Assembly: GCF_013426895.1 (NCBI RefSeq)
Contig: NZ_AP023176.1
Location: 1,178,001-1,242,000, forward strand
Direction: 5' to 3'
DNA: 64,000 bases
From: Paraburkholderia largidicola
Lineage (GTDB): Bacteria; Pseudomonadota; Gammaproteobacteria; Burkholderiales; Burkholderiaceae
Shown here: in pieces, positions 41,562 to 50,278 of the stretch
How the letters are laid out: each line of letters starts with the position of its first letter
Numbering within the stretch: the stretch's first letter is position 1
Position numbers and translations under genes: made by a program
The notes under the pieces: model-generated
The model's database searches: none
Told to the model about the DNA's origin: nothing
What the model saw: the letters and a program-made list of their open reading frames with translations, nothing else

Positions 41562-42226
41562 ATCCAATTGGCTGGCGCGAATATGAATCGGCGCCGCAAG
41601 CGAGCCCTGCAACGCTGGCTGCGTTGCGCGAGCTTGCCGTGTCGCTGCTCAGCGACAACATGGCGCGTGCAAGCGGAATCGTGGGCTTGCAGGCGTATCA
41701 CAGGCCGCATGCGATGGCAGGCACAGCGGTGACGGTGCGCACGCGCGGCGGCGACAATCTCGCGATCCATCGTGCGTTCGATTTTTGCAGGCCCGGCGAT
41801 GTGCTCGTGATCGACGGCGGCGGCGAGCTGACGCAGGCACTAATGGGCGACATCATGGCGAGCTATGCGGAGAGCCTGGGCGTGCAGGGGCTCGTGATCG
41901 ACGGTGCGATACGCGATGTCGGCGCGCTGCGTCAACGGGCGTTTCCGGTGTATGCGCGGGGCGTCACGCATCGCGGGCCGTACAAGAATGGCCCCGGCGA
42001 AATCAATGTGCCTGTGACGGTTGGGCGGATGGTGGTCAATCCGGGCGACATTATCGTTGGCGATGAAGATGGACTTCTGGCGATCGCGCCTTCGGATGTA
42101 GAAAGCGTGATCGAAGGCGCGCGCAAGCAGGGGGCCAAGGAAGAGGCTGCGTTGCGATCCATTGCCGAAGGCCGGTTCGACCGTTCATGGGTGATGCCGC
42201 ATCGCGACCGGATGATGAACGGGTGA
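41558..42226 (+). CDS. ligK: 4-carboxy-4-hydroxy-2-oxoadipate aldolase (RraA-like class II aldolase)
   Basis: A 222-residue protein of the RraA/HMG-CHA aldolase family. It has GDVLVIDGGGELTQALMGDI and the metal-binding VIDGAIRDVGALR (Arg119, Asp120 in the conserved R-D pair). These aldolases split 4-carboxy-4-hydroxy-2-oxoadipate into pyruvate and oxaloacetate, the step directly after LigJ, and the four-base overlap with ligJ supports that role. The C-terminal extension after VEGARKQGAKEEA is normal for the enzymes and absent from the RNase regulator RraA. Confidence 0.88.
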   Translation: MNPIGWREYESAPQASPATLAALRELAVSLLSDNMARASGIVGLQAYHRPHAMAGTAVTVRTRGGDNLAIHRAFDFCRPGDVLVIDGGGELTQALMGDIMASYAESLGVQGLVIDGAIRDVGALRQRAFPVYARGVTHRGPYKNGPGEINVPVTVGRMVVNPGDIIVGDEDGLLAIAPSDVESVIEGARKQGAKEEAALRSIAEGRFDRSWVMPHRDRMMNG

Positions 42227-42333
42227 TGAACCGGTGATATCCGGGCAAGCGGCGCGGCGTGGTTGCGCGAGTTGAGGTATAAGGGACGCTCGCGCCGTCG
42301 GCGTCGAATCAACCCGGAAACAGGCAATATTTC

Positions 42334-42726
42334 ATGACACCCTATGTGGACGCTGCGGCGCTTGTCGCGCTGGCGCAGCGCGCTGAAGAGAACGGCTCGG
42401 CGCCTTGCTCCTGCACGAAAACGCCGCTGGATGGATGGCAATCGCAGCCGCTTTCGCTCGATGAAAGCCAACTCGTCGAGGTGGCTACGCTCATGCGCGA
42501 GGATGATCCTGAGCCTACGTTTGCAGAGTATCGGCCGGATAACGTTCAGTACTGGTCGCCGGATGCACCGATCGCGCCGCGATACTTTCCGTATAACCGT
42601 TGCGGCGTGTGGGAGTGTTCGGCGTGCGGGCGGCTGTATTTGCGCTATACGGAAGGTGGCGGGTATTTCGTGGACCGGCGGATTCGGGCGCTCAAGGCGG
42701 GGTTGGTGGAGGATGTGGCGGTTTGA
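42334..42726 (+). CDS. Conserved hypothetical protein with zinc-ribbon-like cysteines
   Basis: A 130-residue cytoplasmic protein without membrane or signal segments. The cysteines are at 25 and 27 (PCSCTKTP) and at 90, 95 and 98 (NRCGVWECSACGRLY), which could bind zinc. Acidic and aromatic residues are frequent. It starts 107 bases after ligK and converges on the SDR gene. The ribosome site is weak. I do not recognise a function and do not think it belongs to the ligJK pathway. Confidence 0.72.
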   Translation: MTPYVDAAALVALAQRAEENGSAPCSCTKTPLDGWQSQPLSLDESQLVEVATLMREDDPEPTFAEYRPDNVQYWSPDAPIAPRYFPYNRCGVWECSACGRLYLRYTEGGGYFVDRRIRALKAGLVEDVAV

Positions 42727-42804
42727 GGGGAGGGTAGAGGCTTGAATCGCTGAAGGCCACTGCCGTTCTCCCGGCGCGCCGCCTCTATCGCCGGACCCGG
42801 TTGC

Positions 42805-43566
42805 TCACTTGCCGCCCGTGACATCGAGAAACGTGCCGGTGATGAAGGACGCCTCCGCGCTCGCCAGCCACAGAATTGCCCGCGCGACCTCTTCGGGCTG
42901 CCCCCCTCTGCCCATCGGGATTGTGTCCTTGACGCGATCCACCCGACCTGGTTCTCCGCCGCTAGCATGCATGTCAGTGTAGATGTGCCCGGGGCGAATG
43001 CAGTTGACGCGTATCCCGTCCCGCGCGACTTCTTTTGCAAAACCGGTGGTGAATGTCTCGACGGCGCCCTTCGAAGCAGCGTAGTCGACATATTCGTTTG
43101 GACTGCCGAGCCGGGCCGATGCCGATGAGATGTTGATGACGGAGCCGCCCCGTCCATTGTGACGCGTCGACATCCGCTTCACCGCTTGCTGCGCACACAG
43201 GATAGGGCCGATCGAGTTGACCGCGAAGATGCGCTGCATCCGCTCGAATCCGAGATCCTCGAGTCGGGATTGCTGCGCAATGATCGCGGCGTTGTTGACC
43301 AGCACGTCGATCCGGCCGAACTTCGCGTCGATCGCGGCGAATAGCCGGGCGACCTGTTCGGGGTCGGCGCTGTCCGCGCGCACGGCCAAAGCGCGGCGCC
43401 CGAGCGCTTCCACATCGGCCGCTACCGCAAGGGCCGTTGACTCGTCGTTGACGAAGCTTATCGCTACGTCATAGCCTTGCCCGGCAGCAAGCCGGGCCGT
43501 CGCCGCGCCTACGCCACGCCCCCCGCCCGTTATCAGAATCAGCGGTGTCTGAGCGACAGCATTCAT
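42805..43566 (-). CDS. Short-chain dehydrogenase/reductase (SDR)
   Basis: A 253-residue NAD(P)-dependent oxidoreductase. It has ITGGGRGVGAATARLA at the cofactor site, VLVNNAAIIAQQ, the serine in NISSASARLGSPNE, and YVDYAASKGAVE with the catalytic Tyr and Lys. The C-terminus GTFLDVTGGK is a classical SDR ending. The start MNAVAQTPLILI was chosen because GGAGG lies eight bases upstream. It starts 42 bases after the stop of the EamA gene in the same direction, so the two may be co-transcribed. The substrate is unknown. Confidence 0.9.
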   Translation of the reverse strand: MNAVAQTPLILITGGGRGVGAATARLAAGQGYDVAISFVNDESTALAVAADVEALGRRALAVRADSADPEQVARLFAAIDAKFGRIDVLVNNAAIIAQQSRLEDLGFERMQRIFAVNSIGPILCAQQAVKRMSTRHNGRGGSVINISSASARLGSPNEYVDYAASKGAVETFTTGFAKEVARDGIRVNCIRPGHIYTDMHASGGEPGRVDRVKDTIPMGRGGQPEEVARAILWLASAEASFITGTFLDVTGGK

Positions 43567-43608
43567 CGAGTGAACCTCCATGTGATGTTGAAATAGCGAT
43601 AAGGCAGG

Positions 43609-44451
43609 TCAGAGTCCCAGACAAACGGCTCCCGCCGCGACGACCACGCAGGCGACCCAGCGCGTGCCACTGACCGTTTCGCGCAAGAACACCCGTCCGA
43701 TCAGCACCGCGAAGACCACGCTGGTCTCGCGCAACGCCGATACCGCGCCCATCGCGCCCGACTGCAGCGCCCAGATCACGATGCCATACGCCGCAATCGA
43801 CACCAGCCCACCGGCGAGCGACGAGCCGACCGATAGCGGCTCGGAACGTAACGGCATCCATAGCGGCGCGACCCCTCGCGCTGCGACGAACAGCACCGGC
43901 ATCAGCCAGTAGAACAGGAACATCCACGCGGTGTAGGCGAGCGGCTGCCCATCGGACAATCTCACGCCAATGCCGTCGATCACGGTATAGAGCGCGATCG
44001 TCGCACCCGTCGTTAGCGCGGCCAGCGTCCCCGCGCGCGACACGCGACGCCCCTGCAGCGCGATTACGATGATGCCGCCCGAGATCATCGCGATCCCGAG
44101 CGCGTGCAGCGCGCCGATCGCCTCATGCGCGAAAAGCGCCGCGCCGAGCGTAACGAGCAGCGGCGATGAGCCCCGCGCGATCGGATACGCCTGCGCCAGA
44201 TCGTTGCGGCGATACGAACGCACGAGGCTCACGTTGTAGAGGACATGCACGAGCCCCGATGCGACGATGCATGGCCACGAAGCGCGGGCGGGCGGCGGAA
44301 GCGAGAGCACGACGAAGGTGGAGACCACCGCGATGGAGATGCTCATCCACGTCATGGATAGAAAGCGGTCGCGGTTGCCGTGCAGCATCGCGTTCCAGCT
44401 CGCATGGAGCAGCGCAGCGAAAAGCACGATACCGCCGGTGTAACTGAGCAT
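43609..44451 (-). CDS. EamA/DMT family transporter
   Basis: A 280-residue inner-membrane protein with ten predicted membrane segments in two EamA halves. It opens MLSYTGGIVLFAALLHASWN, and the first half includes YNVSLVRSYRRNDLAQAYPI and the conserved PIARGSSPLLV. Alternative upstream starts (44487, 44532) have no better ribosome site and add only unstructured residues. EamA proteins usually export metabolites or amino acids. Followed by an SDR gene; no pathway link is evident. Confidence 0.85.
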   Translation of the reverse strand: MLSYTGGIVLFAALLHASWNAMLHGNRDRFLSMTWMSISIAVVSTFVVLSLPPPARASWPCIVASGLVHVLYNVSLVRSYRRNDLAQAYPIARGSSPLLVTLGAALFAHEAIGALHALGIAMISGGIIVIALQGRRVSRAGTLAALTTGATIALYTVIDGIGVRLSDGQPLAYTAWMFLFYWLMPVLFVAARGVAPLWMPLRSEPLSVGSSLAGGLVSIAAYGIVIWALQSGAMGAVSALRETSVVFAVLIGRVFLRETVSGTRWVACVVVAAGAVCLGL

Positions 44452-44812
44452 GCGTGTTCGGGGCCGGAAAGAGAGCGGGGATTGCATCGGCGATGCAGCA
44501 GAAAGGATATCTATCCTGGGGCGGTCCAACAAACCAGATAAATTGCCGGATCGCGTTAGATAATCTCTTGCGACTGAAGCAGTATTGCCCTGCTCACGGG
44601 AGTCGTTCGCTTCGCGGTATGCGGCAGCGGCGGCCGACGTCGAAGCGTTGAGGCCGGGCGGGAGCCGTCACGCGGGCGGAATCTTGTCAGAACGTGATGT
44701 GTTGTTCCGCGCTCACAGCGAACTGCAAAACGCCGACGCGCGCGTGCCGTCGCCGGACAGTTATCGACGAGATAAGGCGGCAGGATGGTGCGCCTGTGGA
44801 CGCACCCGTGCG
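44452..44812. other. Intergenic region between the EamA and amidase genes
   Basis: These 361 bases lie downstream of amidase 2 and upstream of the EamA gene, both on the minus strand. An AT-rich patch near 44530-44580 (GATAAATT, TTAGATAATC) could hold the EamA promoter. No gene or strong terminator is evident. Confidence 0.4.
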
Positions 44813-46312
44813 CTAACGGCCCCGACCCGGCGGATGCGTGACGATCGCACGCAGGTCGGCCTGCACGTCCACGCGCATGTCGCGTAGTTTCTGGAGATCG
44901 GGCACAGGCCGGGCGAGCGCCTCGTCGCGGGCGAATGCGGCTTCGAGCGCCTGCGCCATATCGAGAAGGCGTGCCTCGCCGCGCATCGCGCCGATCATCT
45001 GCAAACCGAATGGCATGCCTGCGTGATCGACACCGCAGGGCAACGACAGGGAGGGATTGGTCAGCAGCGTGACCACATAGGTGAGCGCGACCCAACGATA
45101 GTAGTTTTCGACTGCCACGCCGTCGATCTGCGCGCAATGCGCCGTGGTCCATGCGAACGGCGTGACGGGCGAAACGGGCGACACGATCACGTCGTAGCGC
45201 GCGAACAGGGTCTGGAAGCGCCGGTACAGTGCGGTGCGGCTGGTCTCGGCGCGCGCCACGTCCGCGAGCGTCAACGCGCTGCCCATCTCGTAGTTGGCGC
45301 GCGTATTCGGCCCGAGCAGCGATGGATCGCGCTCGTAGGTCTCGCGCAGGCTCGCGACGAATTCCTGCGCGCGCACCACGTCGAACACGCGATGCGCGTC
45401 GGCCATGTCGAGCCCGACGGGATCGATGGGCTCACAGATGCGCACCTGCGCGGCGATGCGCGCGAGCTTGGCGCGGAACGTCGCGCGAATCGAGGCATCG
45501 ACCGCGCAGACGCCAAAATCTTCCGTATACCCGATGCGCAGCGTGGCGGGATCAAGCGGCGCGCCAGCGTACGGATCGAGTTGCATGGGATAGCCGAGCG
45601 GATCACTCGATGCATGCCCCGCCACGGCGGCCAGTTGCAGGCGCACATCGGCGACGTGGCGGCCCATCGGGCCGCTGACCCAGTTCGGCGCCCAGCCCAG
45701 CCGCCGATCCGCCGACGGCACGAAACCCGGCGACGCGCGAAAACCCACCACGCCGCACAACGCGGCGGGAATCCGCAGCGAACCGCCGAGGTCGGAACCC
45801 GTGGCGAGCGGCAACATGCCCGTCGCGAGCGCCGCCGCCGAGCCGCCGGACGAGCCGCCCGCGTTCAGGCGCGGATCGAACGGGTTGCCTGTCGCGCCCC
45901 ATACCGCGTTGCGTGTGTTGGCGCCCGCGCCCATTTCGGGCGTGTTCGTTTTCGCGGTGACGATCGCGCCCGCCGCGCGCAGGCGCGCGACGAAAACGTT
46001 ATCCCGGGCGGGCACGTAGTCGCGATAGAGCGGCGAGCCGTAGGTGGTCAGCAGGCCGGCCGTCTCTTCAAGATCCTTCACACCGATGGGCAGGCCGTGC
46101 AGCGCCCCGAGCGGTTCGCGGCGCGCCACCGCTTCCTGCGCGCGTTTTGCCTCCCCGCGCGCGCGTTCGAATGCGGTGGCCGCGAGCGCGTTGATGGACG
46201 GCTCGATGGTTTCGATGCGCGTGAGACAGGCGTCGAGCAGTTCGACAGGCGAAAGCTCGCCCGCGCCGATCAGACGCCGCGCGTCGACGGCGGACAATTC
46301 CAGAAGGGACAT
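44813..46312 (-). CDS. Amidase, amidase-signature family (amidase 2 of the operon)
   Basis: A 499-residue enzyme that hydrolyses an amide or related C-N bond. The Ser-cisSer-Lys triad is clear: Lys79 in GLPIGVKD, cis-Ser155 in AGGSSGGSAAAL and nucleophile Ser178 in GSDLGGSLRIP. Family length is about 450-500. The chosen start MSLLELSAVDARRL matches the usual N-terminus; the open frame continues upstream into the GntR gene but as shadow. The ribosome site is weak. It is the last gene of the ABC importer operon and differs clearly in sequence from the other amidase, so the two are not a recent duplication. Confidence 0.9.
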   Translation of the reverse strand: MSLLELSAVDARRLIGAGELSPVELLDACLTRIETIEPSINALAATAFERARGEAKRAQEAVARREPLGALHGLPIGVKDLEETAGLLTTYGSPLYRDYVPARDNVFVARLRAAGAIVTAKTNTPEMGAGANTRNAVWGATGNPFDPRLNAGGSSGGSAAALATGMLPLATGSDLGGSLRIPAALCGVVGFRASPGFVPSADRRLGWAPNWVSGPMGRHVADVRLQLAAVAGHASSDPLGYPMQLDPYAGAPLDPATLRIGYTEDFGVCAVDASIRATFRAKLARIAAQVRICEPIDPVGLDMADAHRVFDVVRAQEFVASLRETYERDPSLLGPNTRANYEMGSALTLADVARAETSRTALYRRFQTLFARYDVIVSPVSPVTPFAWTTAHCAQIDGVAVENYYRWVALTYVVTLLTNPSLSLPCGVDHAGMPFGLQMIGAMRGEARLLDMAQALEAAFARDEALARPVPDLQKLRDMRVDVQADLRAIVTHPPGRGR

Positions 46313-46365
46313 TCGGGTCGTGACGGAAGTAGGGGAGTCAAGCCGGCAGCGAACCACGCCGTGCG

Positions 46366-47031
46366 TCAGGCCGCCAGCGCGCGCGCCGACTGATCGACGC
46401 ACGCAACGATCGCATCCCGCGTGTTGAGCAGATGCACGCGCGTCTGCTCGCGCACCGCCTCCGCGTCGCGCGCGCGCCAGGCGGCGAGCAGCCGCGCATG
46501 CTCTTCGTTGTTGCTCGCCATGATATCGGGTTGCACATACATCGACAGCGATACATAGGGACGTGCCAGCAGCGAAAGCCCGCGCACCACTTCGAACAGG
46601 CGCGTGTTCGCTTCGCTTTGCATCAGCGCCTGATGGAAGTCTTCGTTGAGCAGCGCCCATTGCTCGGAGCTGGGCGGGACCGTGCTCATTGCTTCGTGGC
46701 ACGCGCGGGCGGTGTCGAGCTGCGCGTCGCACGCATGCAGACACGCGCGCGACGCGAGCATCGGTTCGAGCATCATGCGCAACTCGTAAATCTCGCTGAC
46801 GTCGTCCGCCGTCAGGCCACGCACTTCGACACCTTTGTTCGGATCGATTGCGACCAGCCCTTCCGCGCGCAGATCGCGAAAGGCCTCACGCACGGGCGTC
46901 GTGCTCACGTCGAGGCGCTTCGCCACCTCCTCCTGACGCAGCCGCGTCCCCGCCGCATAGACGCCCTGCAGAATCTCCATGCGCAGCGTGCCCAATACAT
47001 ATTCCTGAATGGTGCGGTATGGCTTGCCCAT
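46366..47031 (-). CDS. GntR family regulator with FCD effector domain
   Basis: A 221-residue regulator. The winged helix is at residues 1-70 (YVLGTLRMEILQGVYAAGTR, RQEEVAKRLDVSTTPVREAF) and the all-helical FCD domain follows (DVSEIYELRMMLEPMLASRA, with metal-site His in NEDFHQAL and ARLLAAWRARDAEAV). CAGGAG precedes the ATG. It lies between the two amidase genes on the same strand, which is unusual, and probably represses its own operon. GTGCAC palindromes upstream of the operon resemble sites of FCD-type regulators. Confidence 0.9.
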   Translation of the reverse strand: MGKPYRTIQEYVLGTLRMEILQGVYAAGTRLRQEEVAKRLDVSTTPVREAFRDLRAEGLVAIDPNKGVEVRGLTADDVSEIYELRMMLEPMLASRACLHACDAQLDTARACHEAMSTVPPSSEQWALLNEDFHQALMQSEANTRLFEVVRGLSLLARPYVSLSMYVQPDIMASNNEEHARLLAAWRARDAEAVREQTRVHLLNTRDAIVACVDQSARALAA

Positions 47032-47083
47032 GAAGTCTCCTGATTGTGGTCTGGTCTGTCGGTGGCCCGTATGTGCGAAAGGT

Positions 47084-48406
47084 TCAGGCGGAGGATGCGT
47101 TCCTTGCGCCGATATCGGGATCGCGCCGCGCACCAATCACGCCTTCGATCCACGCCGCCGCGCGCAGGGTCCCCAGGTCTTCGCCGAATGCGCCGATCGT
47201 CTGGAAACCCAGCGGCAAGCCCTCCGTCCAGCCCGACGGCACCGTCACAGCGGGCAGGCCGAGCAGGCTCCACGGCGCGCAGAAGACAGGATCGCCCGTA
47301 TCGTCGAGACCTTCGGGGGCTATGCCCGTCGCCGGTACGCTCACGAGCGCGTCGCAGCCCGCGAGCAGCGCCGCCGATCCGGCCCGCAGTTCTGCCTGCA
47401 ACGCCAGTGCGTCGCGGTAACGCGCCTCGGGCATCGCTGCGCCTTCGTCGATCAGCGCGCGCATGTGATCGCTGAGTTGTGCGCGATGAAACTCCGCGGC
47501 CGGGCCGATCGCGTGCCACGCCTCGACGCGCAGAATGACCTGCAGTGCGTCGACGATCTGCGCGAGATCCGCGCCGAAATCGATCTCGACCACCTCGGCG
47601 CCCGCCGCACGCAAGCGCGCGAGCGACGCTTCGAAGTTTGCCTTCTGCGCGTCCTGCAGACGCGCGTCGAATGGCGTACGCACGACGCCCAGACGCGGCG
47701 GCACGGCGAGCGGCGCGAACCACGCTTGCCAGCTCTGCACGCTATCGATCGCCTCCGGGCGTCCCGCCACGAACAGCGCATGCGCGAGCGCGGCCGTTTC
47801 CACCGACTGCGCGAAAAATCCAATGTGATCGAGCGACGCGGCGAGGGGATGCACACCATCGCGCGCGATGCTGCCGTAGCTCGGCTTGTAGCCGACCACG
47901 CCGCAATACGCGGCTGGGCGTATCACCGAGCCCACGGTTTGCGTGCCGAGCGCAAGCGGCACGATACCCGCGCCCACGGCCGCCGCGGAACCGCTCGACG
48001 AGCCGCCCGGCGTGTGCGTGTTGCCCCACGGGTTGACGGTGGGGCCGGGTTGCCGCCACGCGAATTCCGTCGTTACGGTTTTGCCGAACACGAGCGCGCC
48101 ATATTCGCGCAGCTTCGTCACGATGGCGGCATCCGCTTGCGGACGATGGCCGCGATAGATCGGCGAGCCGTACGCGGTCGGCATGTCGATGGTGTCGATC
48201 AGATCCTTCACACCGACGGGCAGTCCCGCGAGCGGCGCGGCCGCGTCCGGCTCGCCATACGAGGGCGGGCGGTATGTGAACGCGTGCAGCGCAGGTTCGA
48301 GCGCGTCGGCGCGCGCGATGGCCGCGTCGAGGCGGGCGCGGCTCGCGGCGGCATTGCCGCGTTGCGCGATCAGCGCCGTCACGAACGACGGGGTGGCTTC
48401 GGTCAT
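47084..48406 (-). CDS. Amidase, amidase-signature family (amidase 1 of the operon)
   Basis: A 440-residue enzyme with Lys67 in GLPVGVKDLIDT, cis-Ser in GGSSSGSAAAV (136-140) and nucleophile Ser160 in GTQTVGSVIRPAAY. The tail after residue 420 is short. The start MTEATPSFVTALIAQ follows the SBP stop by 79 bases; the open frame further upstream is shadow of the SBP gene. It is encoded directly downstream of the importer genes, suggesting that the imported compound carries an amide, ureide or carbamate bond. The substrate cannot be assigned from motifs in this family. Confidence 0.9.
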   Translation of the reverse strand: MTEATPSFVTALIAQRGNAAASRARLDAAIARADALEPALHAFTYRPPSYGEPDAAAPLAGLPVGVKDLIDTIDMPTAYGSPIYRGHRPQADAAIVTKLREYGALVFGKTVTTEFAWRQPGPTVNPWGNTHTPGGSSSGSAAAVGAGIVPLALGTQTVGSVIRPAAYCGVVGYKPSYGSIARDGVHPLAASLDHIGFFAQSVETAALAHALFVAGRPEAIDSVQSWQAWFAPLAVPPRLGVVRTPFDARLQDAQKANFEASLARLRAAGAEVVEIDFGADLAQIVDALQVILRVEAWHAIGPAAEFHRAQLSDHMRALIDEGAAMPEARYRDALALQAELRAGSAALLAGCDALVSVPATGIAPEGLDDTGDPVFCAPWSLLGLPAVTVPSGWTEGLPLGFQTIGAFGEDLGTLRAAAWIEGVIGARRDPDIGARNASSA

Positions 48407-48485
48407 GTTGCACTTCCATTCGAAGCGTTCGCGCGCGGGGGCACGCGAACGCGTGGGTCGATTGCCGGCAATGACGGCGGATGCC

Positions 48486-49463
48486 TTATTTTGCCAGCGA
48501 AGCCGCAAACGAATTGTCGACCGATCCCGCATAGGTGGCGGCGCCCGGCTTGATATTACCGATCGATTCCTGCAAGTCCAGCGCGTTGCGGAACGCCTGC
48601 TCCGAAATATCAGGCGTCGGCGCATAGATGTTCTGGTCGATCAACCGCCCCACGGCCGCTTCCACGATCTTCGGGTCGAGCGACGGGAACTCAGTCTTCG
48701 CGACATCCTTGGCCGTCTGCGGCGACTGATGGATGAGCGCCTCGGCCTCGGCGATCGACTTCACGAACGCGGCGACCATTTTCGGCTTGTCCTTGATGGT
48801 CGAAGCTAGCGTGTCGATGGTCGAGAATGCGTAGCCGCCCGGATAGGCCTTCGGAAAGCCGTAAACGATCTTGTAGCCCTGCGCGATGCCCGTGTCGGCC
48901 TGCGGTTCGTACACGGCCGCCGCCTGACTGCGGCCCGCGCTCACCGGTGCGAGTTCCGTGCCGAGCTGAACCGTGTTGAGCGAGACCTTCTCGATCTTCT
49001 GGTCCTTGATGAGACGTTGCAGCAAATAGGTACTGGTCGACGGCGGCAGCGCGACGGCCACGCTCTTGCTCGACATGTCGCCAGGCTGATGCACGCCCGC
49101 GTCGGGCGGTGCGATCACCCACACGGGCACGCCCGCCACCACGTTCGCCACGCTGATCACGCTCGCGCCCTTGAGATTCGCGAGCACCGCCGTCATCGGG
49201 TCCTGCAGCGAGAAGTCCGCATGGCCGCCGATCACGGCCGCCACGCCCGCCGCGCCGCTGCCCGCCGTGACCTTCTGCACGTCGAGGCCGTTCTTCGTGA
49301 AGATGCCCTTGTCGATCGCCACATAGAGCGGCAGATACTGGATGGACTGGAATGCCTGATACACCGTCACCGGCTCGCCCGCCTGCGCGGGCAGTTGCGC
49401 CGTGAACCCCGTTACCGCGACAGCCGCCGCGATCGCGCCCATGCGTACGTTCATCCGCTTCAT
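48486..49463 (-). CDS. ABC transporter substrate-binding protein (NMT1/SsuA-like)
   Basis: A 325-residue periplasmic protein of the nitrate/sulfonate/taurine/pyrimidine-precursor group. The signal peptide MKRMNVRMGAIAAAVAVTG ends near AQAGEP. Mature marks are FQSIQYLPLYVAIDKGIFTK and GGHADFSLQDPMTAVLANLK. GGAAGG lies before the ATG. Its start overlaps the stop of the permease gene by four bases (ATGA). These proteins bind small anions, alkyl sulfonates or thiamine pyrimidine precursors; with two amidases nearby, an amide-bearing heterocycle or acylated amine is a reasonable guess. Confidence 0.9.
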   Translation of the reverse strand: MKRMNVRMGAIAAAVAVTGFTAQLPAQAGEPVTVYQAFQSIQYLPLYVAIDKGIFTKNGLDVQKVTAGSGAAGVAAVIGGHADFSLQDPMTAVLANLKGASVISVANVVAGVPVWVIAPPDAGVHQPGDMSSKSVAVALPPSTSTYLLQRLIKDQKIEKVSLNTVQLGTELAPVSAGRSQAAAVYEPQADTGIAQGYKIVYGFPKAYPGGYAFSTIDTLASTIKDKPKMVAAFVKSIAEAEALIHQSPQTAKDVAKTEFPSLDPKIVEAAVGRLIDQNIYAPTPDISEQAFRNALDLQESIGNIKPGAATYAGSVDNSFAASLAK

Positions 49464-50278
49464 TGTTTTGCCTTCCATGAAATGACCTTTGCTTCCGTGA
49501 ATTGAACGATCCAGCTCAAGAGCGTCGCCATCAGCGTGAGCACGATGATGCCGAGCCACACGGTGTTCAGATCGAACAGCGATCCCGCGACGAACACTTC
49601 GTGTCCCAATCCCGCCTGCGAAGCGATGTACTCGCCGACCACTGCGCCGATCAGCGCGAAGCCGATGTTCACGCGCAGCGTGGAAAACACCCACGGCATC
49701 GCGCCTGGCAGGATGAGCTTGGTGAAGATCATCGAAGGCTTCGCATTGAACGAGCGGAACAGGTTGAGCAGGTCCTTGTCGACTTCGCGCGCGGCGGCGC
49801 ATGAGGAGATCATCGCGACCGCGAAGGTGGAAATGCCGGCGAGCCACACTTTCGACGTCATATCCGAGCCGAACCAGATGACGATGAGCGGTCCGAGCGC
49901 GATCTTCGGGATGCTGTTCAGAATGACTGACAGGCCTTCGGCAACGCCCGAGACGCGCGGCACGAACCACAGCAGCAAACCGAGCCCGATGCCGAGCCCG
50001 CTGCCCACCACGAGACCGAGCACGGTTTCGTAGAGCGTGACGAGCGTGTCGCTCACCAGCGTGCCGCCGTTGAGCCCCTGCTGCGCGGCCAGCCAGATGC
50101 CTGAGGGTGAGCCAAGCAGCTTGCCGTTGATCCAGCCCGCCGAAACGGCTGCCTGCCAAAGCCCAACGAGCGCAATGACGATCAGCGCGACGGCGCCCAG
50201 GGTGCCGAACTTGGCCACGCTGCGCGGTTTCGCGCGCCGGCGCACTGGCGTGTTGGATGACATCGCTACATCGCTCAT
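49460..50278 (-). CDS. ABC transporter permease (SsuC/TauC type)
   Basis: A 272-residue inner-membrane permease. After a basic N-terminus (VRRRAKPRSVAKFG) come about six membrane segments. The conserved VILNSIPKIALGPLIVIWFG and the coupling loop around NLFRSFNAKPSMIFTKLILPG identify the SsuC/TauC/ThiX-like family. It overlaps the ATPase gene by four bases and the binding-protein gene by four, so the three importer genes are tightly coupled. Confidence 0.92.
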   Translation of the reverse strand: MSDVAMSSNTPVRRRAKPRSVAKFGTLGAVALIVIALVGLWQAAVSAGWINGKLLGSPSGIWLAAQQGLNGGTLVSDTLVTLYETVLGLVVGSGLGIGLGLLLWFVPRVSGVAEGLSVILNSIPKIALGPLIVIWFGSDMTSKVWLAGISTFAVAMISSCAAAREVDKDLLNLFRSFNAKPSMIFTKLILPGAMPWVFSTLRVNIGFALIGAVVGEYIASQAGLGHEVFVAGSLFDLNTVWLGIIVLTLMATLLSWIVQFTEAKVISWKAKQ

